Below, one piece after another: positions 22,801-37,800 of a DNA stretch of 64,000 nucleotides. This DNA is from Strix aluco. Lineage: Eukaryota > Chordata > Aves > Strigiformes > Strigidae. The number at the start of each line of letters is the position of its first letter. Position 1 is the stretch's first letter. A program made the translations under genes and the position numbers. The stretch lies in the NCBI RefSeq assembly GCF_031877795.1, contig NC_133971.1:62742463-62806462 (forward strand), written 5' to 3'. The notes beneath the pieces are model-generated. The model was not told the DNA's origin and searched no databases. It saw only the letters and a list, made by a program, of their open reading frames with translations.

Positions 22801-25800
22801 TGATGTTTAACATCTTTGTTGGCGACTTGGCAGTGGGGTTAAGTGCACCCTCAGAAAGTTCATGGATGACACCAAGCTGTGTGGTGTGGTCGACACGCTG
22901 GAGGGAAGGGATGTGCCATCCAGCTGGACCTGGACAGGCAGGAGAGGTGGGGCTGTTCAAAGCTCATGAAGTTCAACAAGGTCCTGCACATGGGTCAAGG
23001 TGATCCTGAGTACAAATACAGGCTGGGCAATGAGTAAATTGAGAGCAGCCCTGCAGAGGACTTGGGGATATTAGTGGATGGAAAACTGACTATGAGCCAG
23101 CAATGTGTGCTCACAGCCCAGAAAGCCAACCGTATCCTGGGCTGCATCAACAGAAGTGTAGCTTGCAGGTTAAGGGAAGTGATTCTGTCCCTTTATTTCC
23201 CTCTCATGAGACCCCACCTGGAGTACTGTGTTCAGCTCCAACATAAGAAGGACATTGACCTGCTCAAGTGAGTCCAGAGGAGGCCATGAAGATGATCAGA
23301 GGGCTGGAGCATCTCCCCTATGAGGACAGGCTGAGACAGTTGGGTTTGATGAGCCTGGAGAAGAGAAGGCTCTGGGAGACCTTCTGGCAGCCTTCCAGTG
23401 CTTAAAGGGGACCTAAAGGAAAGATGGGGAGGAACTCTTTATCAGAGGGTGTAGTGATAGGACAAGGAGTAATGGTTTTAAACTGAAAGAGGGTAGATTT
23501 AGGTTAGATGTAAGGCAGAAATTCTTCACTATGGGGGTGGTGAGACACTGAAGCAGGTTACCCAGAGAAGTCGTGGCTGCCCCCTCCCTCCCTGGAAGTG
23601 TTCAGGGCTGGATTGGATGGGGCTTTGGGCAACCTGATCTAGTGGAAGGTGTCCCTGCCCATGGCAAGAGGGGGTTGGAACTAGATGATCTTTAAGGTCC
23701 TTTCTAATCCAAACTGTTCTATGATTCTAGTGTTAAGTTACTGTCAGTCACCATAACATATAGATATCTTTGGCAAAAGTTCATAGTAGAGAGAATAGTA
23801 GAGTTCATTTAAATAAGGCCTCAGTTCATGATCTTTGCGTTTACAAGTGGCAGTGTGTCTATGGATACAGTTAGCAAAATACGGTAAATTACCCGAGCTA
23901 TGTTAAGCTTAAATTTGTTTTAGATTTTTGTAAACTGTTAGCTGGAGAAATGTATCTGAGAACTAAAGTAACTTGTGTTTGACTTCAGTATGTGATCTGT
24001 TCTTAAATGGTTTGACATATATGGCAAGTACAGAGAATAAAGACCAGTACTGAAAACTGTAATGGCCTTCTCTGTTCAGCGTTTTTGTTTTTTTTCAAAT
24101 TCCTTTAAGCAGCTAGTCATGGCCACTGTATTGGCAGGGTTTGGCCAAAGATTGCCTCTGTTCTTTGAGGAGCAAATGTGTAGTTCATTCCTATGTTCAG
24201 TACCACTGTAACTGTATGAGCTTCAATAAGGCCAAATGCTGGGTGCTGCACTTGGGCCACAACAACCCCCAGCAGCGCTACAGGCTTGGGGAGGAGTGGC
24301 TGGAGAGCTGCCAGTCAGAGAGGGACCTGGGGGTGTTGATTGACAGCCGGCTGAACATGAGCCAGCAGTGTGCCCAGGTGGCCAAGAAGGCCAATGGCAT
24401 CCTGGCTTGTATCAGCAATAGCGTGGCCAGCAGGGACAGGGAAGTGATCTTACCCCTGTACTCGGCACTGGTGAGGCCACACCTCGATGACTGTGTTCAG
24501 TTTTGGGCCCCTCACTACAAAAAGGACATTGAATTACTCGAGCGTGTCCAAAGAAGGTCACCAAAGCTGGTGCAGGGTCTGGGGCACATGTTGTACGAGG
24601 AATAGCTGAGGGAACTGGGGTTGTTTAGTGTGGAGAAGAGGAGGCTGAGGGGAGACCTCATCGCCCTCTACAACTACTTGACAGGAGGTTGCAGAGAGCT
24701 GGGGACGAGTCTCTTTAACCAAGTAACAAGCGATAGGACAAGAGGGAATGGCCTCAAGTTGCACCATGGAAGGTTTAGACTGGATATGAGGAAGCATTTC
24801 TTTACAGAACGGGTTATTAGGTGTTGGAATGGGCTGCTGAGGGAGGTGGTGGAGTCCCCATCCCTGGAGGTGTTTAAGAGTCGGGTTGACATAGCGCTGA
24901 GGGATATGGTGTATTTGGGAACTGTCAGTGTTGGGTTGATGGTTGGACTAGATGATCTTCAAGGTCCTTTCCAACCTAGATGATTCTGTGATTCTGTAGT
25001 TTGTGACACCTGGCTGTGGAGGCCCTCTAGGGGTGCCTGCAACCAAGCTTGCACAGCTGGAGTCACCATGCTCCAAGAAAAGGCAGCTGGCACCACCAAC
25101 CCAGCACACTGTTCCTCCTGACTGCTCGCAGCCCTGCTCCTGTCAGAAAGCAAAGGGGAGGCAGAGATGACTGCTTTCATGTAACTTTGTGGTGTTATTT
25201 GCATTAATAAGAACTACTTCAGCAAGGCAATAAATACCAAGCTGCTTCACATGAATCCAGTTATTGCACAGTAATTAATGTATGTGTTTAGCTTGTCTGG
25301 ACCCAAACCACAACATTAATAAAAGTGATGTCAGGAATGGGATCCAAAGTGAGCTTTTGGGCTGTGGAAGGGGGTTCTACAGCTGAAGTGTGGTCTCTTG
25401 AATGTCCATGACTGCCTATGGCTGCCAAGTTAGTTTTCCTGGGTGTAATCTTGTGGAGCCTGAGGGTTCATACTCGGAATATGGGTCTAGCAGGCAGTGC
25501 TCCTACTGGAGCTTGTGTGTTAATAATGTATGTAGGGTAACAGTAACTTACAGGTAAGTTAACATTATCTCTATATAGGCCAGCGGAAGCTTCATGTAGT
25601 AGAAGCTGAATTCAGTCTCGCTAGAGGAAACTGTAAACCTCATGATGTTGTAATGGGACTTACCTTTGCATCTTGGGCACTGACTTTTTTGAGGAATGGA
25701 TATCTTAAGGATCCATAAAGACATTAAGTATTTGGCATTGTTACTGTGGAAATGAGTAATGATACCCCTTTGATACCTCAACTGCCTGACCTCTTAGAAG

Positions 25801-28800
25801 GAGCATTCATAGTAGAACTGCAGGTATCACTTTGATTAGCACTGACTGCAACTCAGGTGGATCACTGATTACAATCCTCGACCAACAGAGATAAACTTTG
25901 TCCCATACATGGTCATACCAAAGAATTGGAAAGTCAAGGAGTGGTTGCATGAATTCATTCACCCTTCAACAACCATGTTACCTTGTGTGAAAACCCAGTG
26001 GGGATTGGAAGTTAACTGTTTACTATTGAGGTTTGAATATGAGGTAATCACCCTACAGTGCACGTGTACCAGGTGTGCTAGAACTGCAGTATAAACTTGA
26101 CGCTGAGGGGAGCTGCTCTGGACCTGACCTGGTCTGATCTGCAGTGGAGTGGCAGCTCTTGATGTGCAGCAGGATTTCCTGAGTCGGGGAAATGCCAGGG
26201 CAGCAGAGAGACCTTTCAGGAGCTGGCAGCTCTCACAGGAGACTGGCTGCATTGCCAGAGCAATGGCAGCCCCACTGCCCGCCCCCCCCCCCCCCCGCCC
26301 CCCCCGCCCCTATAAAAAGCAGCTGAGGGAGTGGGCATGACAAGGAGCACTGTGACCAGAGTGGGCAAACAGAGCATGGTGTGTCGGTTTGCATGGCAGT
26401 TCATGCAGAAGGGCACCCAGAAAGGGTGTCGTCACCCTACGAGCTCAAGATGTGAGTTGAGTTCATGGTCATCATCATCTCAGAAGGAGCTTAGCAATGG
26501 TATCCACCAGCAGAAAGCGAAGTCCTCTCCACTCACCGGAATGGATGTGGCAACCCAGACAGAGCTCCCACAAAAACATGCAGCCATCCATGTCTCAGGC
26601 TGTGGGTTGTGCCAGCGGCTTTCACTAGTAATGGATGACAGTAGTAAGAACAGCTGTGTGATATGTGACCAAGTGGATGATCTGCTCAGCCCGGTGGCAG
26701 AGCTACAAGAGGAAGTACAAAGATTTAAGGAGCATCTGTGAGTCTGAGATGGAGGTAGACTAGTGGAAGCATGCTTTGCCCTCCCCGAGACAGAAACAGG
26801 AACAGCCACCAGAAAAAAAAAAAAAAAACCAAACAAAGGGGATCCTGTATCTTCCCCTCACCAGGCAGAAGGCAGTAGCTTAAAGGAAAGGAGAGAATGT
26901 AAGCAAGTCCACGCTTGGGATGGCAAGCAAACCCCCTCCTTGCCTATGTCGCCTTCCCAGGTGCCTGTATACAACAGATATGAGGCTCTGATGTAGAAGG
27001 TCAGTCAGTGGATGATATTGGATGGTGGTCCATCTACACGAGAGGTGTTGCCAAAGTCAGAAGTGCATACCCTTGTATCACGACCACCCCTGTGAGGAAG
27101 AAAAGACGAGTTATAGTTGTAGGTGACTCCCTGCTGAGTGGAAGAGAGAGTCCAATATGCCAGACAGATCCTCCTCTTGGGGAAGTCTGCTGCCTCACTG
27201 GGGCCTGGGTTAAGGACTTCCCTAGGAAGCTTCCTAGCCTCGTACAGCCCTCAGACTATTACACGTTATTGCTCTTTGATGCGGGTGGTGATGAAGCCAC
27301 AACATGTAGTCCAAGGGCAATCAAAAGAGGCTTCAGGGCCTTAGGACGGTTGGTAAGGGAATCTGGAGCACAGATAACTTTTTCCTCTGTCCTTCCAGTT
27401 GCAGACAGTGACACTGGAAGAAATAGACAGACCCAGTCTATTAATACATGGCTCCATGGCTGATGTCACTGCTACAACTTCATTTTTTTTGGTAATGGGA
27501 TGGTCTATACAGTACCAGGCCTGCTGGTGTTGGATGGGATTCATGTTTCTCAAAGAGGGAAGAGAGTCTTTGCTCACAAGCTAGTGGAGCTCATTGATGG
27601 AGCTTTAAACTAGACTTGAAGGGGGAGGGGGATAATACCAGGCTTGCTTGTGACGACATGCCAAGGTTAGAGGGACATGGTGCCAGTGAGGACCCTCAGT
27701 GTGTTGCTCTGAGACATGCTGGGTACACTGCAGCACACTTGAAGTCTTACAAAGGTGAGCCAGGGGCTCCTGAGGTAATTGGAAACAACAGGGAAACACT
27801 GGTGAAATATGTCAAAGGAATTAAGGTGTGTTCCTCTAAGAAGATGACATGGCCAACAGCCCAGCTGAAGTGCCTCTACACCAATGTGCACAGCATGGGC
27901 AACAAACAGGAGGAATTGGAAGCTACCATGCTGCTAGAAAGCTATGACCTAGATGCCATTACTGAAACTTGATGGGACAAATCCCATGACTGTAGTGAAG
28001 CTGTTGATGGCTACAGGCTTTTCAGAAGGGACAGATGAGGAAGGAGGTGCAGAGGGGTTGCCCTCTATGTCAAGAAGTGCATAGATTGTGAAGAGCTGTC
28101 TCTGAAGAATAGCCACAAGCAAGTTGAAACCTTTGGGTGGGAATTAAAGACTGAAGTAACAAAGGCAACCTTGTGGTTGGTGTTTACTACAGACTGCCCA
28201 ATCAAGGGGAGCCTACTGACAAAGCCTTCTTACTCCAGCTACAGGAGGCATCACGCTCACGGACTCTTGTCTTGCTGGGGGACTTCAACCACCCTGACAT
28301 CTGCTGGAAAAGTAGCATGGCGTGCCATAAGCAATTCAGGTAATAGACAGCCCTACCAGAGGGTATGTGATACTGGACCTGATGGTCACCAAGGCAAGTG
28401 AGCTAATTGGTGACATCAAGATTGAAGGCAGTCTGGGCTGCAGTGATCCTGCACTGGTGGAGTTTGCAATCCTGAGGGATAAAAGTCAGGAATTCTAGGA
28501 AAGCAATATTGCAGCTCTTCAAGGAGTTAGTCAATAGGACCTGCTGGGAAACTGCCCTCAGGGACAAGGGAGCAGAAGAGGGCTGGCAGATCTTTAAGGA
28601 TGCTTTCCATAGAGCACAAGAGCTCTCAATCCCCAGGTGTAAGAAATGAGGAAAGGAAGGCAAGAGGAGGGCATGGATGAGTGAGGACCTGCTGGACAAA
28701 CTAAAGGGCAAGAAGGAAATGCACAGGCAGTGGAAGCAGGGACAAGTATCCTGGGAAGAGTATGGGGATGCTGCCCAGTTGTGTGGGGATGGGGTCAGGA

Positions 28801-31800
28801 AGGCGCAGTTGTGGCTGGAGCTGAACTTAGCAAGAGATGCAAAGAATTAGAAGGGCTTCTATATCAGCTGGAAAAGGAAGGTCAAAGAAAGTGTACCCCC
28901 CACTGATGAACACAACTGGCAAACTGGTAACAACAGATGAGGAAAAGGCTGAGAGGTACTCAACTTTTTTGCCTCAGTCTTCACTGGCAATCTCTCTTCC
29001 CACACCTCTCGAGTGGATGGACTGCAAGATGGGGGATGGGGGAGCAAAGTCCCTCCCCCTGTAAGAGCAGATCAGGTTTGTGACAACCTCAGGAACCTGA
29101 ACATACGTAAGTCTAAGGAACCTGACGAGATGTATCCCAGAGTCCTGAGGAAATTGGCTGACATAGTTGTCAAGCCACTCTCCATGATATGTAAAAAGTC
29201 ATGGCAGTTAGGTGGAGTCCCTGGTGACTGGCAAAAGGGAAACATACCACCCATTTTAAAAAAGGGTAGAAAGGAGAGGACCCTGGGAACTACTGACCTG
29301 TCAGCCTCACCCTTGTGCCTGGGAAGATCACGGAAAAGATCCTCCTAGAAGCTATGCTAAGGCACGTGGAGGACAGGGAGGTGATTCGAGATAACCATCA
29401 CGGCTTCACCAAGGGCAAGTCTTGCCTGATCAACCTAGTGGCCTTCTGTAATGAAGTGACTACATCAGTGAACAAGGGAAGAGCTACAGACATCATCTGT
29501 CTGGACTTCTGTAAGGCCTTTGACACATTAGTCTCTTAATTGGAGATACAGATTTGATGGGTGCGCTTTTTAGTAGATAAGGAATTGGCTGGATGGTCAC
29601 ACCCAGAGTGTAGTGGTCAATGCTTCAATGTCCAGATGGAGATCAGTGACAGGTCAGTGATGAGTGGTGTCCCTTGGGGGTCCATATTGTGACCGGTACT
29701 GTTTAATATCTTCATAAACAACATAGGCGATGGGATTGAGTGCACCCTCAGCAAGTTTGCAGACAACACCAAGCCGAGTGGTGCAGTTGACACACCTGAG
29801 GGATGGGATGCCATCCAGAGGGACCTGGACAAGCTCGAGAAGCAGACCCCTGTGAACATCATGAAGTTCAACAAGGCCAAGTGCAAGGTCCTGCACCTGG
29901 ATCAGTATCAGTACAGGCTGAGGGATGAAGGGATTGAGTGCAGCCCTGTGGAGAAGGACTTGGGCATACTGGTGGATGAAAGGCTGGACATGAGCCAGTA
30001 ATGTGCGCTTGCAGCCCAGAAGGCCAACTGTATCGTGGGCTGCATAACAAGAAGCATAGCCAGCAGGTTGAGGGAGGTGATTCTGCCCTTCTTACTCTGC
30101 TCTGGTGAGAGCCCACCTGGAGTGCTGTGTCCAGCTCTGGAGTCCTCAGCACAGGAAAGACATGGACCTGTTGGCGTGGGTCCAGAGGAGGGACAGAGTA
30201 ATGATTGGAGGGATGGAACACTTCTCCTGGAAGGAAAGGCAGAGGGTTGGAGTTGTTCAGCCTCGAGAAAAGAAGGCTCCAGGGATACCTCATTGTAGCC
30301 TTTCAATAGTTAAAGGGGGCTTATAAGAAGGATGGGGACAAACTTTTTAGGATAGGACAAGGGGTAATGGTTTTAAGCTAAAAAAGGGTAGATTCAGGCT
30401 AGATGTAAGGAAGAAGTTTTTTACAATGAGGGTGGTGAAATACTGGAACAGGTTGCCCACAGAGGTAGTAGATGTCCCATCTCTGGAAACATTCAAGATC
30501 AGGTTGGACGGGGCTTTGAGCAACCTGATGTAGTTGAAGATGTCCCTGCTCATTGCAGGGGGGATTGGACTAGATGACCATGAAAGGTCCCTTCCAGTCC
30601 AAACTCTTCTATGAATACTGCTTGTATTTAACCATCATCATAACATTTTTTTCTCAATTCCCTTGGCCCCAAAGTGTAAACTGCAGTTTGCCAATGTCTG
30701 GAGAGGAGTGCCACCTGCCAAAGGGATGAAAGCATAGCCCTGTCATTTGTTTCAGACTTATACATCAGGTTTTGGAAGAGGGCAGTACATCACTCCCATT
30801 GTAGTATGGGGAAGCACTGCCCATGAGCTGGACAGCAAAGGCAAATGGATCATTGGAATTTTACCATCAATATTTTACTACAGTAAATATCTTAACTTTT
30901 TCGCATGGATCCAATTATTGTGTAGTAATTAACACATACATTTAGTGTGTCCTGACCTAAACTATCACATTTAGCTGTTCATACATTTTTATTTGAGAGA
31001 ACAGGTTTTGGGTTTGTTACTTGTGGGAAAAAGACTGTAGTCTGGAAAAGAACTCAAACAGTAAAACATGAGGAAGACAAAGCAGACATTTGAAACCAGT
31101 AGCTTGATTTGAGTGCAGTGGGCATGAAACAAGCCTTAATTTTCTCCCCCAAAATAGATTATACCAGCTGATCACATTAGAGATATTTGTTAGAAATTCA
31201 TGACAAATGCAGTCACTGTGAATGAAAGAGGAAGCTTTGAGACATCCATCTTTTGAGTGATGAGTACAAGCGCATAAATATATTAACAGGTAAGCAATGT
31301 GTTTAAAAAGTAGGCATTTGAAAACATAGCAGGCTTTTAACACGATTCAGGGGTTTAATTTGCCCTGGTGGGTGCAGGACACTTAACTGGAGTTGCCTGA
31401 AGTATCTAGTATTTTGAAATTCAGAAGAAACTGCTTGATGGCTTATCTGTGCCCAGAAGGGCCTGTTTGGTTGTGAGTGGCTTGCAGCCTTAAATAATAA
31501 CTGGGGAGGAATTCACAAATTAGATTCTTAGTTTTCAAGGAAATACTCTTTTAAAATAAATGTAAATCCAGGGATAGAACAGACTTTCATAAAGTAAGTG
31601 CATGTGAATTGTGATCCTATCAGCAAATTGTTACTAAAATGAGTGATGGTTTGACCCTGCCTGAAGACTTATGGATGGCAGTGAGCTGCTGTTTTGCCAT
31701 GGAAAAGCAGCTGGTTGGCTGGAGACTGATTCTGAAGCTTTTAGCAGGGGCTGGCATGGCATGTTTATTTTAATACCAAAAGCATCCTTTTTCCATCTGC

Positions 31801-34800
31801 TAAGGAAAAAGAAGAGTTGGCTTCCTATTTAGGAGTAGCCCTGTAGACGGAAGTCATTGTGTTCTGTATCCTTTTGTGGTTAGTGATTTAACCACCTACA
31901 TCCGATATAAACTTAGAGGAGAGGTTTGGTTCTGCAGGCCTCCTCTGCTGGGTCATGAAGCCTGGTGAAACAAACACTCCTTTTTATGTATACTGCTGAA
32001 AAGATGCAATGCCATTGTGAGTGTGTCATGGTTTGAACTCAGCCGGTAGCCAACACGCAGCCAGTCACTTACCTCCCCCCCCCCCCCCCCCAGTAAAATA
32101 GGGGAGCGACAAAAAGGCAGCAGGTTGAATTAAAAAAAAAAAAAAAACAAAAAAACCCCAACAGTTTAGTGTTGGTAACAAAACAACAGTAACAGTGGAA
32201 GTCCAGATGGGTAGTACACAATGTGGCTGCTCACCACCCACTGACCAGTATGCCGGCTGCCCCCAGGATCGATCCCAACTAATGCCACATGATATGGAAT
32301 ACTCCAGTGGCCAATCTAGGCCCGGCCCTCCAGCTGTGCTCCCTCCCAGCTCAAGGAAAGTTAATTCTGTCCTGGCCAAAATCAGGACAGAGTGTCAGTT
32401 TGGTTTATCCAAACTGAAAGGATGAGCCTATTAAAAAGATTGATAAAGAAACACGGAAATAAAATCTGAGAGGAAGAGGGAGAAGCGAGGGGACAATGAG
32501 GGAAAAGTGGAAAGTTAACACAAAGGTCTAAGACATGATTAACAGAAGAATAAAGTGAAGCCAGGAAGCATGGGAAGTGGGTGACAGGAATCACAAAGCT
32601 CAGTAAATATATACCATTTAGCACCTGAAGATACCGTTTCAGTATATTTACTACTCACGCAACCCTAACAGTGAACTACAGCTTTGAAAATTAACAAAAA
32701 ATGGTAATACTACAGCTACCTATGGCACACATTATTGCTAGTCCTATTAAGCTGTCAAGATAAATGCATTGTCATGTGCTTAGCTGTTTAATAGCTAGGT
32801 ATATGCATCTTGATTTCAGCGTTTCATGAATTCTCAGGGAAAAAAAACTTTAGAAGATGGAGTTAGTTTGTAGTAGTAAGTTCATAACAGATTGGTGTCT
32901 TTGCCTTACATATATTGGGAGTGTGTCAGGAAGCAAGAAGAATGGATGTTTGTATACAGGCAGTTTGTCTTAAAATAGGATTTCAGATGTATCAGTACAG
33001 AAGAGCTTCTACAGGGACATCCTGTATCTCCTCAGGATAGTGTTACGCAGTCTTTCCAGAGAATACGGACATTCTGATACATGACAACTAACACAGTGTC
33101 ATTTGATCTATTGTATGTGGTGCTCTGAAAGTGTGGACTGTATGTCAGTGGTCTGCGTAAGCAAGTAAATAAGGTAAAATGCTTTCATGTGTAGGCTTAA
33201 AATTGCTATGCAAAGCTCCAGAAATTACAGGGGAGGGAAAGGAGTTGAAAACTACTTGTTTAAAATGAACTGGACAGTTTGCACAAGTATTGCATATCGA
33301 GGCTTTGAGTCATTCCAGTGAGTTAAATCGAATGTCATGGTGACCTTACCAAAAAACCTGGCATTCCCTGAAGAGTCATTAGGAAGGAAACCGTCAGCTG
33401 TGTGTAGCTATGTACCCCCTGCATTCAGAGAAAGAGAAGGGAGGGGAAGAAGGGAAATGGGTCAGTAGATAAAAGCATTTTTTGCCCAAATGTCTCATTT
33501 TTTCAGTGTGTTGTAATCTCGTACTTAAAGACTTCTCATGGAGAAATCACCTAATTTGATTAAGCACGAGAGGTTATTTGGGAAGGGAACATGTTGCTCT
33601 GCAAGTGGTTACAATGACGTCATTGGAAGACTGGTGTACTTGACATAATCAAGATAGGACTGAAAACTTATAGTATTTAAAACTTAGAACAAAGTGTACT
33701 TAATTAGGTTTGTATGGTGAAACTTTTTTTTTTCATTAAGACTGTTTCTGTGCTTTAGGTGAAGGCACTGAAAGAGAAGATTGAATCAGAAAGGGGAAAA
33801 GATGTTTTTCCAGTAGCTGGCCAAAAACTAATTTATGCAGGTAATGGATATTCTGAAGATACTGTATCTGAATCTAGCTTATTTTTTATGTTTGATGTGA
33901 ATGTTAAATCTTCTAAGGATTGTAAGTACTGAAATGCAAACAGGTTATAAACCAAAAACCAAACAGAAAAACAAATCAACAAGGGAGACTCTTGGAAACA
34001 AAGGGAACTTTTAACTTTGAATCTGAATTTTTCAGGTTATAATACGTGTGTGTCTTGTTATCTTTCTCTTACAGCATCATATGCTAACAGCATTAGTCCT
34101 GGACAGGGTATACTAGGTGAAGTATAAAAAGCTTTTGTTACAAGAGATAGGGATTTAAGCAGATCACATCTGATGTTCTGGGTTAACTCTTGTCTTTTGT
34201 TCAGTATATGCTGTGTATAGCTGAAGCATTCCTACATATATGTCAGAGAATTAAAAATCAGATTATTTCTTTTGTGTTGACAAAAGAAAACCCACCACCA
34301 AATCTTTGCTACACAAAGGTACTTTCAATACTTTTAAGCTCTGTCATTAGAAACATGTATTACTGCTAGCAAAAAGCAGGCTAATGTCAGATAAAGACAT
34401 GAAGTTACTTTATTTGAGCTAATACAGTTTGAATTTTTTTGGCAATATTTTTTTTACTGTTTTCTACCTGACTCGTCCATACTTGCACTAATACACAGAT
34501 ACAGTTTTTTGTTTTCACTTCATGTCAGAACTTTAGAAGTTCTAATACTGACTCTGGTGCTTTTTCCTCTCAAACTGTGCTTGAAGGAAACTTTGGTGGT
34601 CTTTTTATTTCTTCAGTGTACTGCTTTGTAAACAGTAGTAGTTTTCCACTTCTAATAAGCTAAAGCCACTGATCACAACAAAAAGATGATAATGGCAGAG
34701 AAGTTGAGAGTCTCTCCGTGTTTATACGGACTCCTCAGGGCTATGTTTCTTAGCAAGTTTTATGTCCCTTGTACTTCAGTGAAGGGAAGGCACATCAAGA

Positions 34801-37800
34801 ACATGAAGGTCAAAGTCATATGTATAATAAAGAAATATGAACGAGGCAGATGGCCTTGTGCAATATGTGTAATTGCATGACACTCTTAATATTATGTTCC
34901 TGTGATTAAAAAAATCAAGGGTTGGGTAAGATCCTATGATGTTGGCTTGAGTATTTTTGGAAGCCAGAACTTATCTGCAGCATTGTATAACTCTCACAAG
35001 CAGTAGAAATGTAGGAAATAAGATTTAGATCCAGAGATTGACTGTATTTTTTTCTTGAACGGGAGATACAACAAGGGTGTGTTGATGACATTTTTACTTT
35101 GATTAAAATGAGCTTTAGAATTTTCATGGTTTGGTTAAGCAGAGTGATATCCCAACTGAACCTGATAAAAAGTATAGCATTTGTAATTAAAAATGCTTGC
35201 AAATTTTTTTTAAAAAAGGTTATGCTACTCAACGGTGAGGTAGTTGGGTTGTGTTGTCATCTGTATTAGGGTAAAGTCTAGAAACCCTGACAGTGGTGTG
35301 TCCTGAGAAGATAGGATGTCTGCCTATATACATTGTGCAGGCTCTTAGCCCGAAGTGCCTATAAAGCAGAAAATTGTAAGTAAACCTGTGCAGGTTCTGA
35401 GTCGGATGCTGCACCATCTGCTACAGGTATTACTACTACTACAGTACATACAATACTTTTTTGAGTATTTGACCTGCAAGACTGGTCGAACCAGTTGAAA
35501 GTAGGGCAGTGCCACCTCATTTGTGTTCCAGGTGCTGTAATGCATATGCATTGCTTGATTTCTCTGCAATCATCAGAATAAGGATGTGTCCTGCTAGTTG
35601 CAATTAAGTGATGTATTCCACTAGCACTGAGAATGGTTATGAAAATGTGTATTTTGCTCTTGAAATAGGGACGTGGTCCTTGGCACATCTTCAGAAAATG
35701 AATCAATTAAAATTGTAAAATATTTCCTGAAAATTCTGTAGTAGAAGTAGGTGCTATGAAACTGGCTGAAATACATATTTAATTTTCTGATTTGTGGTAC
35801 CACCTCTAAATGATCTTATCCTAAAAAAAAAAAATCAATGTTGTTTAATGTGTATCTGAGTTCTTGTAGACATGAGGCAAATCTACTTTGCCACAGTACA
35901 ATCTCTGCTTATGAAACATTGAAAGTGGTAGTATAACAAACATGTTTCTGGTTTTGTCTGATCAGTTGGGTTTTTTTTCCCTCCTTCTGTCAAGGTAGCA
36001 GGATACAGAATAGTTCTAGCTTTTTCTAATGCTTTAGCCTTCTTTTAAGAACAAATTGTTAAAGTTATAAAGTCACAAACTTACCTAATGCAGATAACTT
36101 TAGCCTGCGGCAGGAACTGTAGCTCACTACATCTCAAGGGCAAACAAGATAAGCAGGAAAGAGTTTTCCTACTGTGTCTAGAGTGTGTAAGCAGGCATAA
36201 GTTATTCAGTTAGTCTTATTGTATGCTAAAGCCTTTCCTCTACATTACTTCTATCTGTGATAAAGGTCCAATAACTCTTCTAGATTTAATACTTGTTTCA
36301 AATGATTTGAAGCATTTTCAACACTTAGGCAACAGCCTTCAAGCTAATTAGACATCATAGGAGGAGAACTGCTTGTAGTTCTACTGCCAAAACTTAATAG
36401 CTAAACACTTTTTGTAGGATTACTAATGTTTATAAATGGGCATAAAACGTGTTTTTATGGTTTTGTTTGGAACTGCGTTTATATGATGCAATCCCAAGAT
36501 TATCTAATGATCTGTTAAATAACATCTTCTTAATTTGTATCCGTTTAATTTGCCAGGTAAAATCCTTAATGATGATACTGCTCTTAAAGAATACAAAATA
36601 GATGAGAAGAACTTTGTGGTGGTTATGGTGACAAAAGTGAGTAGTCATTATTTTTAAAAAGGAAATTGCATTCATTTCATTCTTTTTTTCATTGCGATGA
36701 GTGATTGGATATACCTATCCTTAAAACCAGTGGAATTTGATCATGTGAAGGTTTTGGTCAACAGTAAAAATAAATGCTGTTGCGAGTGGATACAAAATAC
36801 TGCTTCACAGTCCTAGTTTGCCTATGCTGATTGTTTTTGTTGTTCTGTGCTGAATTTTATATCAAAGAAAAAATTTGTCAGTGGCTGATTTTACTGTTCT
36901 TCCTTGTTGTCTCTCTGTGTTATTTCTCCACTGAGATATTATTAAAAGGAAGAAGGGAACCTAGATAGTTTGTTACTAAATCCTCTGTACAGAACTCTTC
37001 AGTCTTGTCATGTTGCTCTTCAGAATTCATGGCTGTTTCTTTTGTTGAGCTCAGCAGCTTAAACCAGTAGAGAAAGGATACATATGCCAATCAACAAACC
37101 CATGAGTTTTGAATGACTGCAATGGCAAATTAAAAGGAATGACTGTGACATGTATTTGAAGTGTCTTTCCTCTGAATCAGTCACCAGATTGCTTCTGGGA
37201 ATCAAGCCACTGATTTTTCTAGGCATTCCAGACCCTTGGGATCTGAATAAAACTGGCTGCGTCTCTGTCTTGAGATGTGAAGTTAATTTTGGAGTTGGAG
37301 GTCCTCCTTCTGACAAATAAAACCTATCTTCACTTTTCCTTCACTTCTGTCTGGTATTGGCTCATTAGATTCTCTGTTTGAACATAACTGTTACTGCTGT
37401 CTTCGTTAACAAACAACATTCTGGTCTGTGGCTTGCCTGTAGAGGAGGCATTTATCAGTACAAGAGGACAGGTGCAGATGGGATTTCGGAATAGAGCTTT
37501 TTTTGTTTATAGCAGAAGAAACACAGACCTCCATGAAGAACTGCTAAATGCAGTATCTCCTTATATTAAAGGACCTGTGTTTTGGAGCGGGGCATTTCTT
37601 CAGTGTTACGGTCCTTTTGCTAAGTCTTCAAGTTCAGTTTCCCTTTTCTTGATTCTTTTCTGGATAATACATGCCCTGTCATGTAAGCACAACCGCTAAC
37701 TTTCATTCTCAGACATGTTCCAGTGTTTTTCACTGAATGCTTCTTAAAATGATCTTTATTTTGCCTGTTGTGTTGGAAGCTGTACATTCCCAGCCTTTCC

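Larger units (their letters stand above)
10838..33758 (+). other. RAD23B: RAD23B intron 1 (22.9 kb)
   Basis: A very long first intron, and the main landing site for mobile elements in this gene: an ancient CR1/L3 tail, four recent CR1s, a nearly full-length CR1 and one solo LTR, all listed separately. The first 400 bp belong to the CpG island and may hold enhancer elements. The stretches 11250-18540, 30620-32018 and 32395-33758 show no recognisable gene or repeat. The acceptor is TGCTTTAG|GTG. Confidence 0.9.

Noticed and set aside
37433..37699. 88-codon + frame in intron 3
   Set aside because: No recognisable family; position within an intron and length fit chance.
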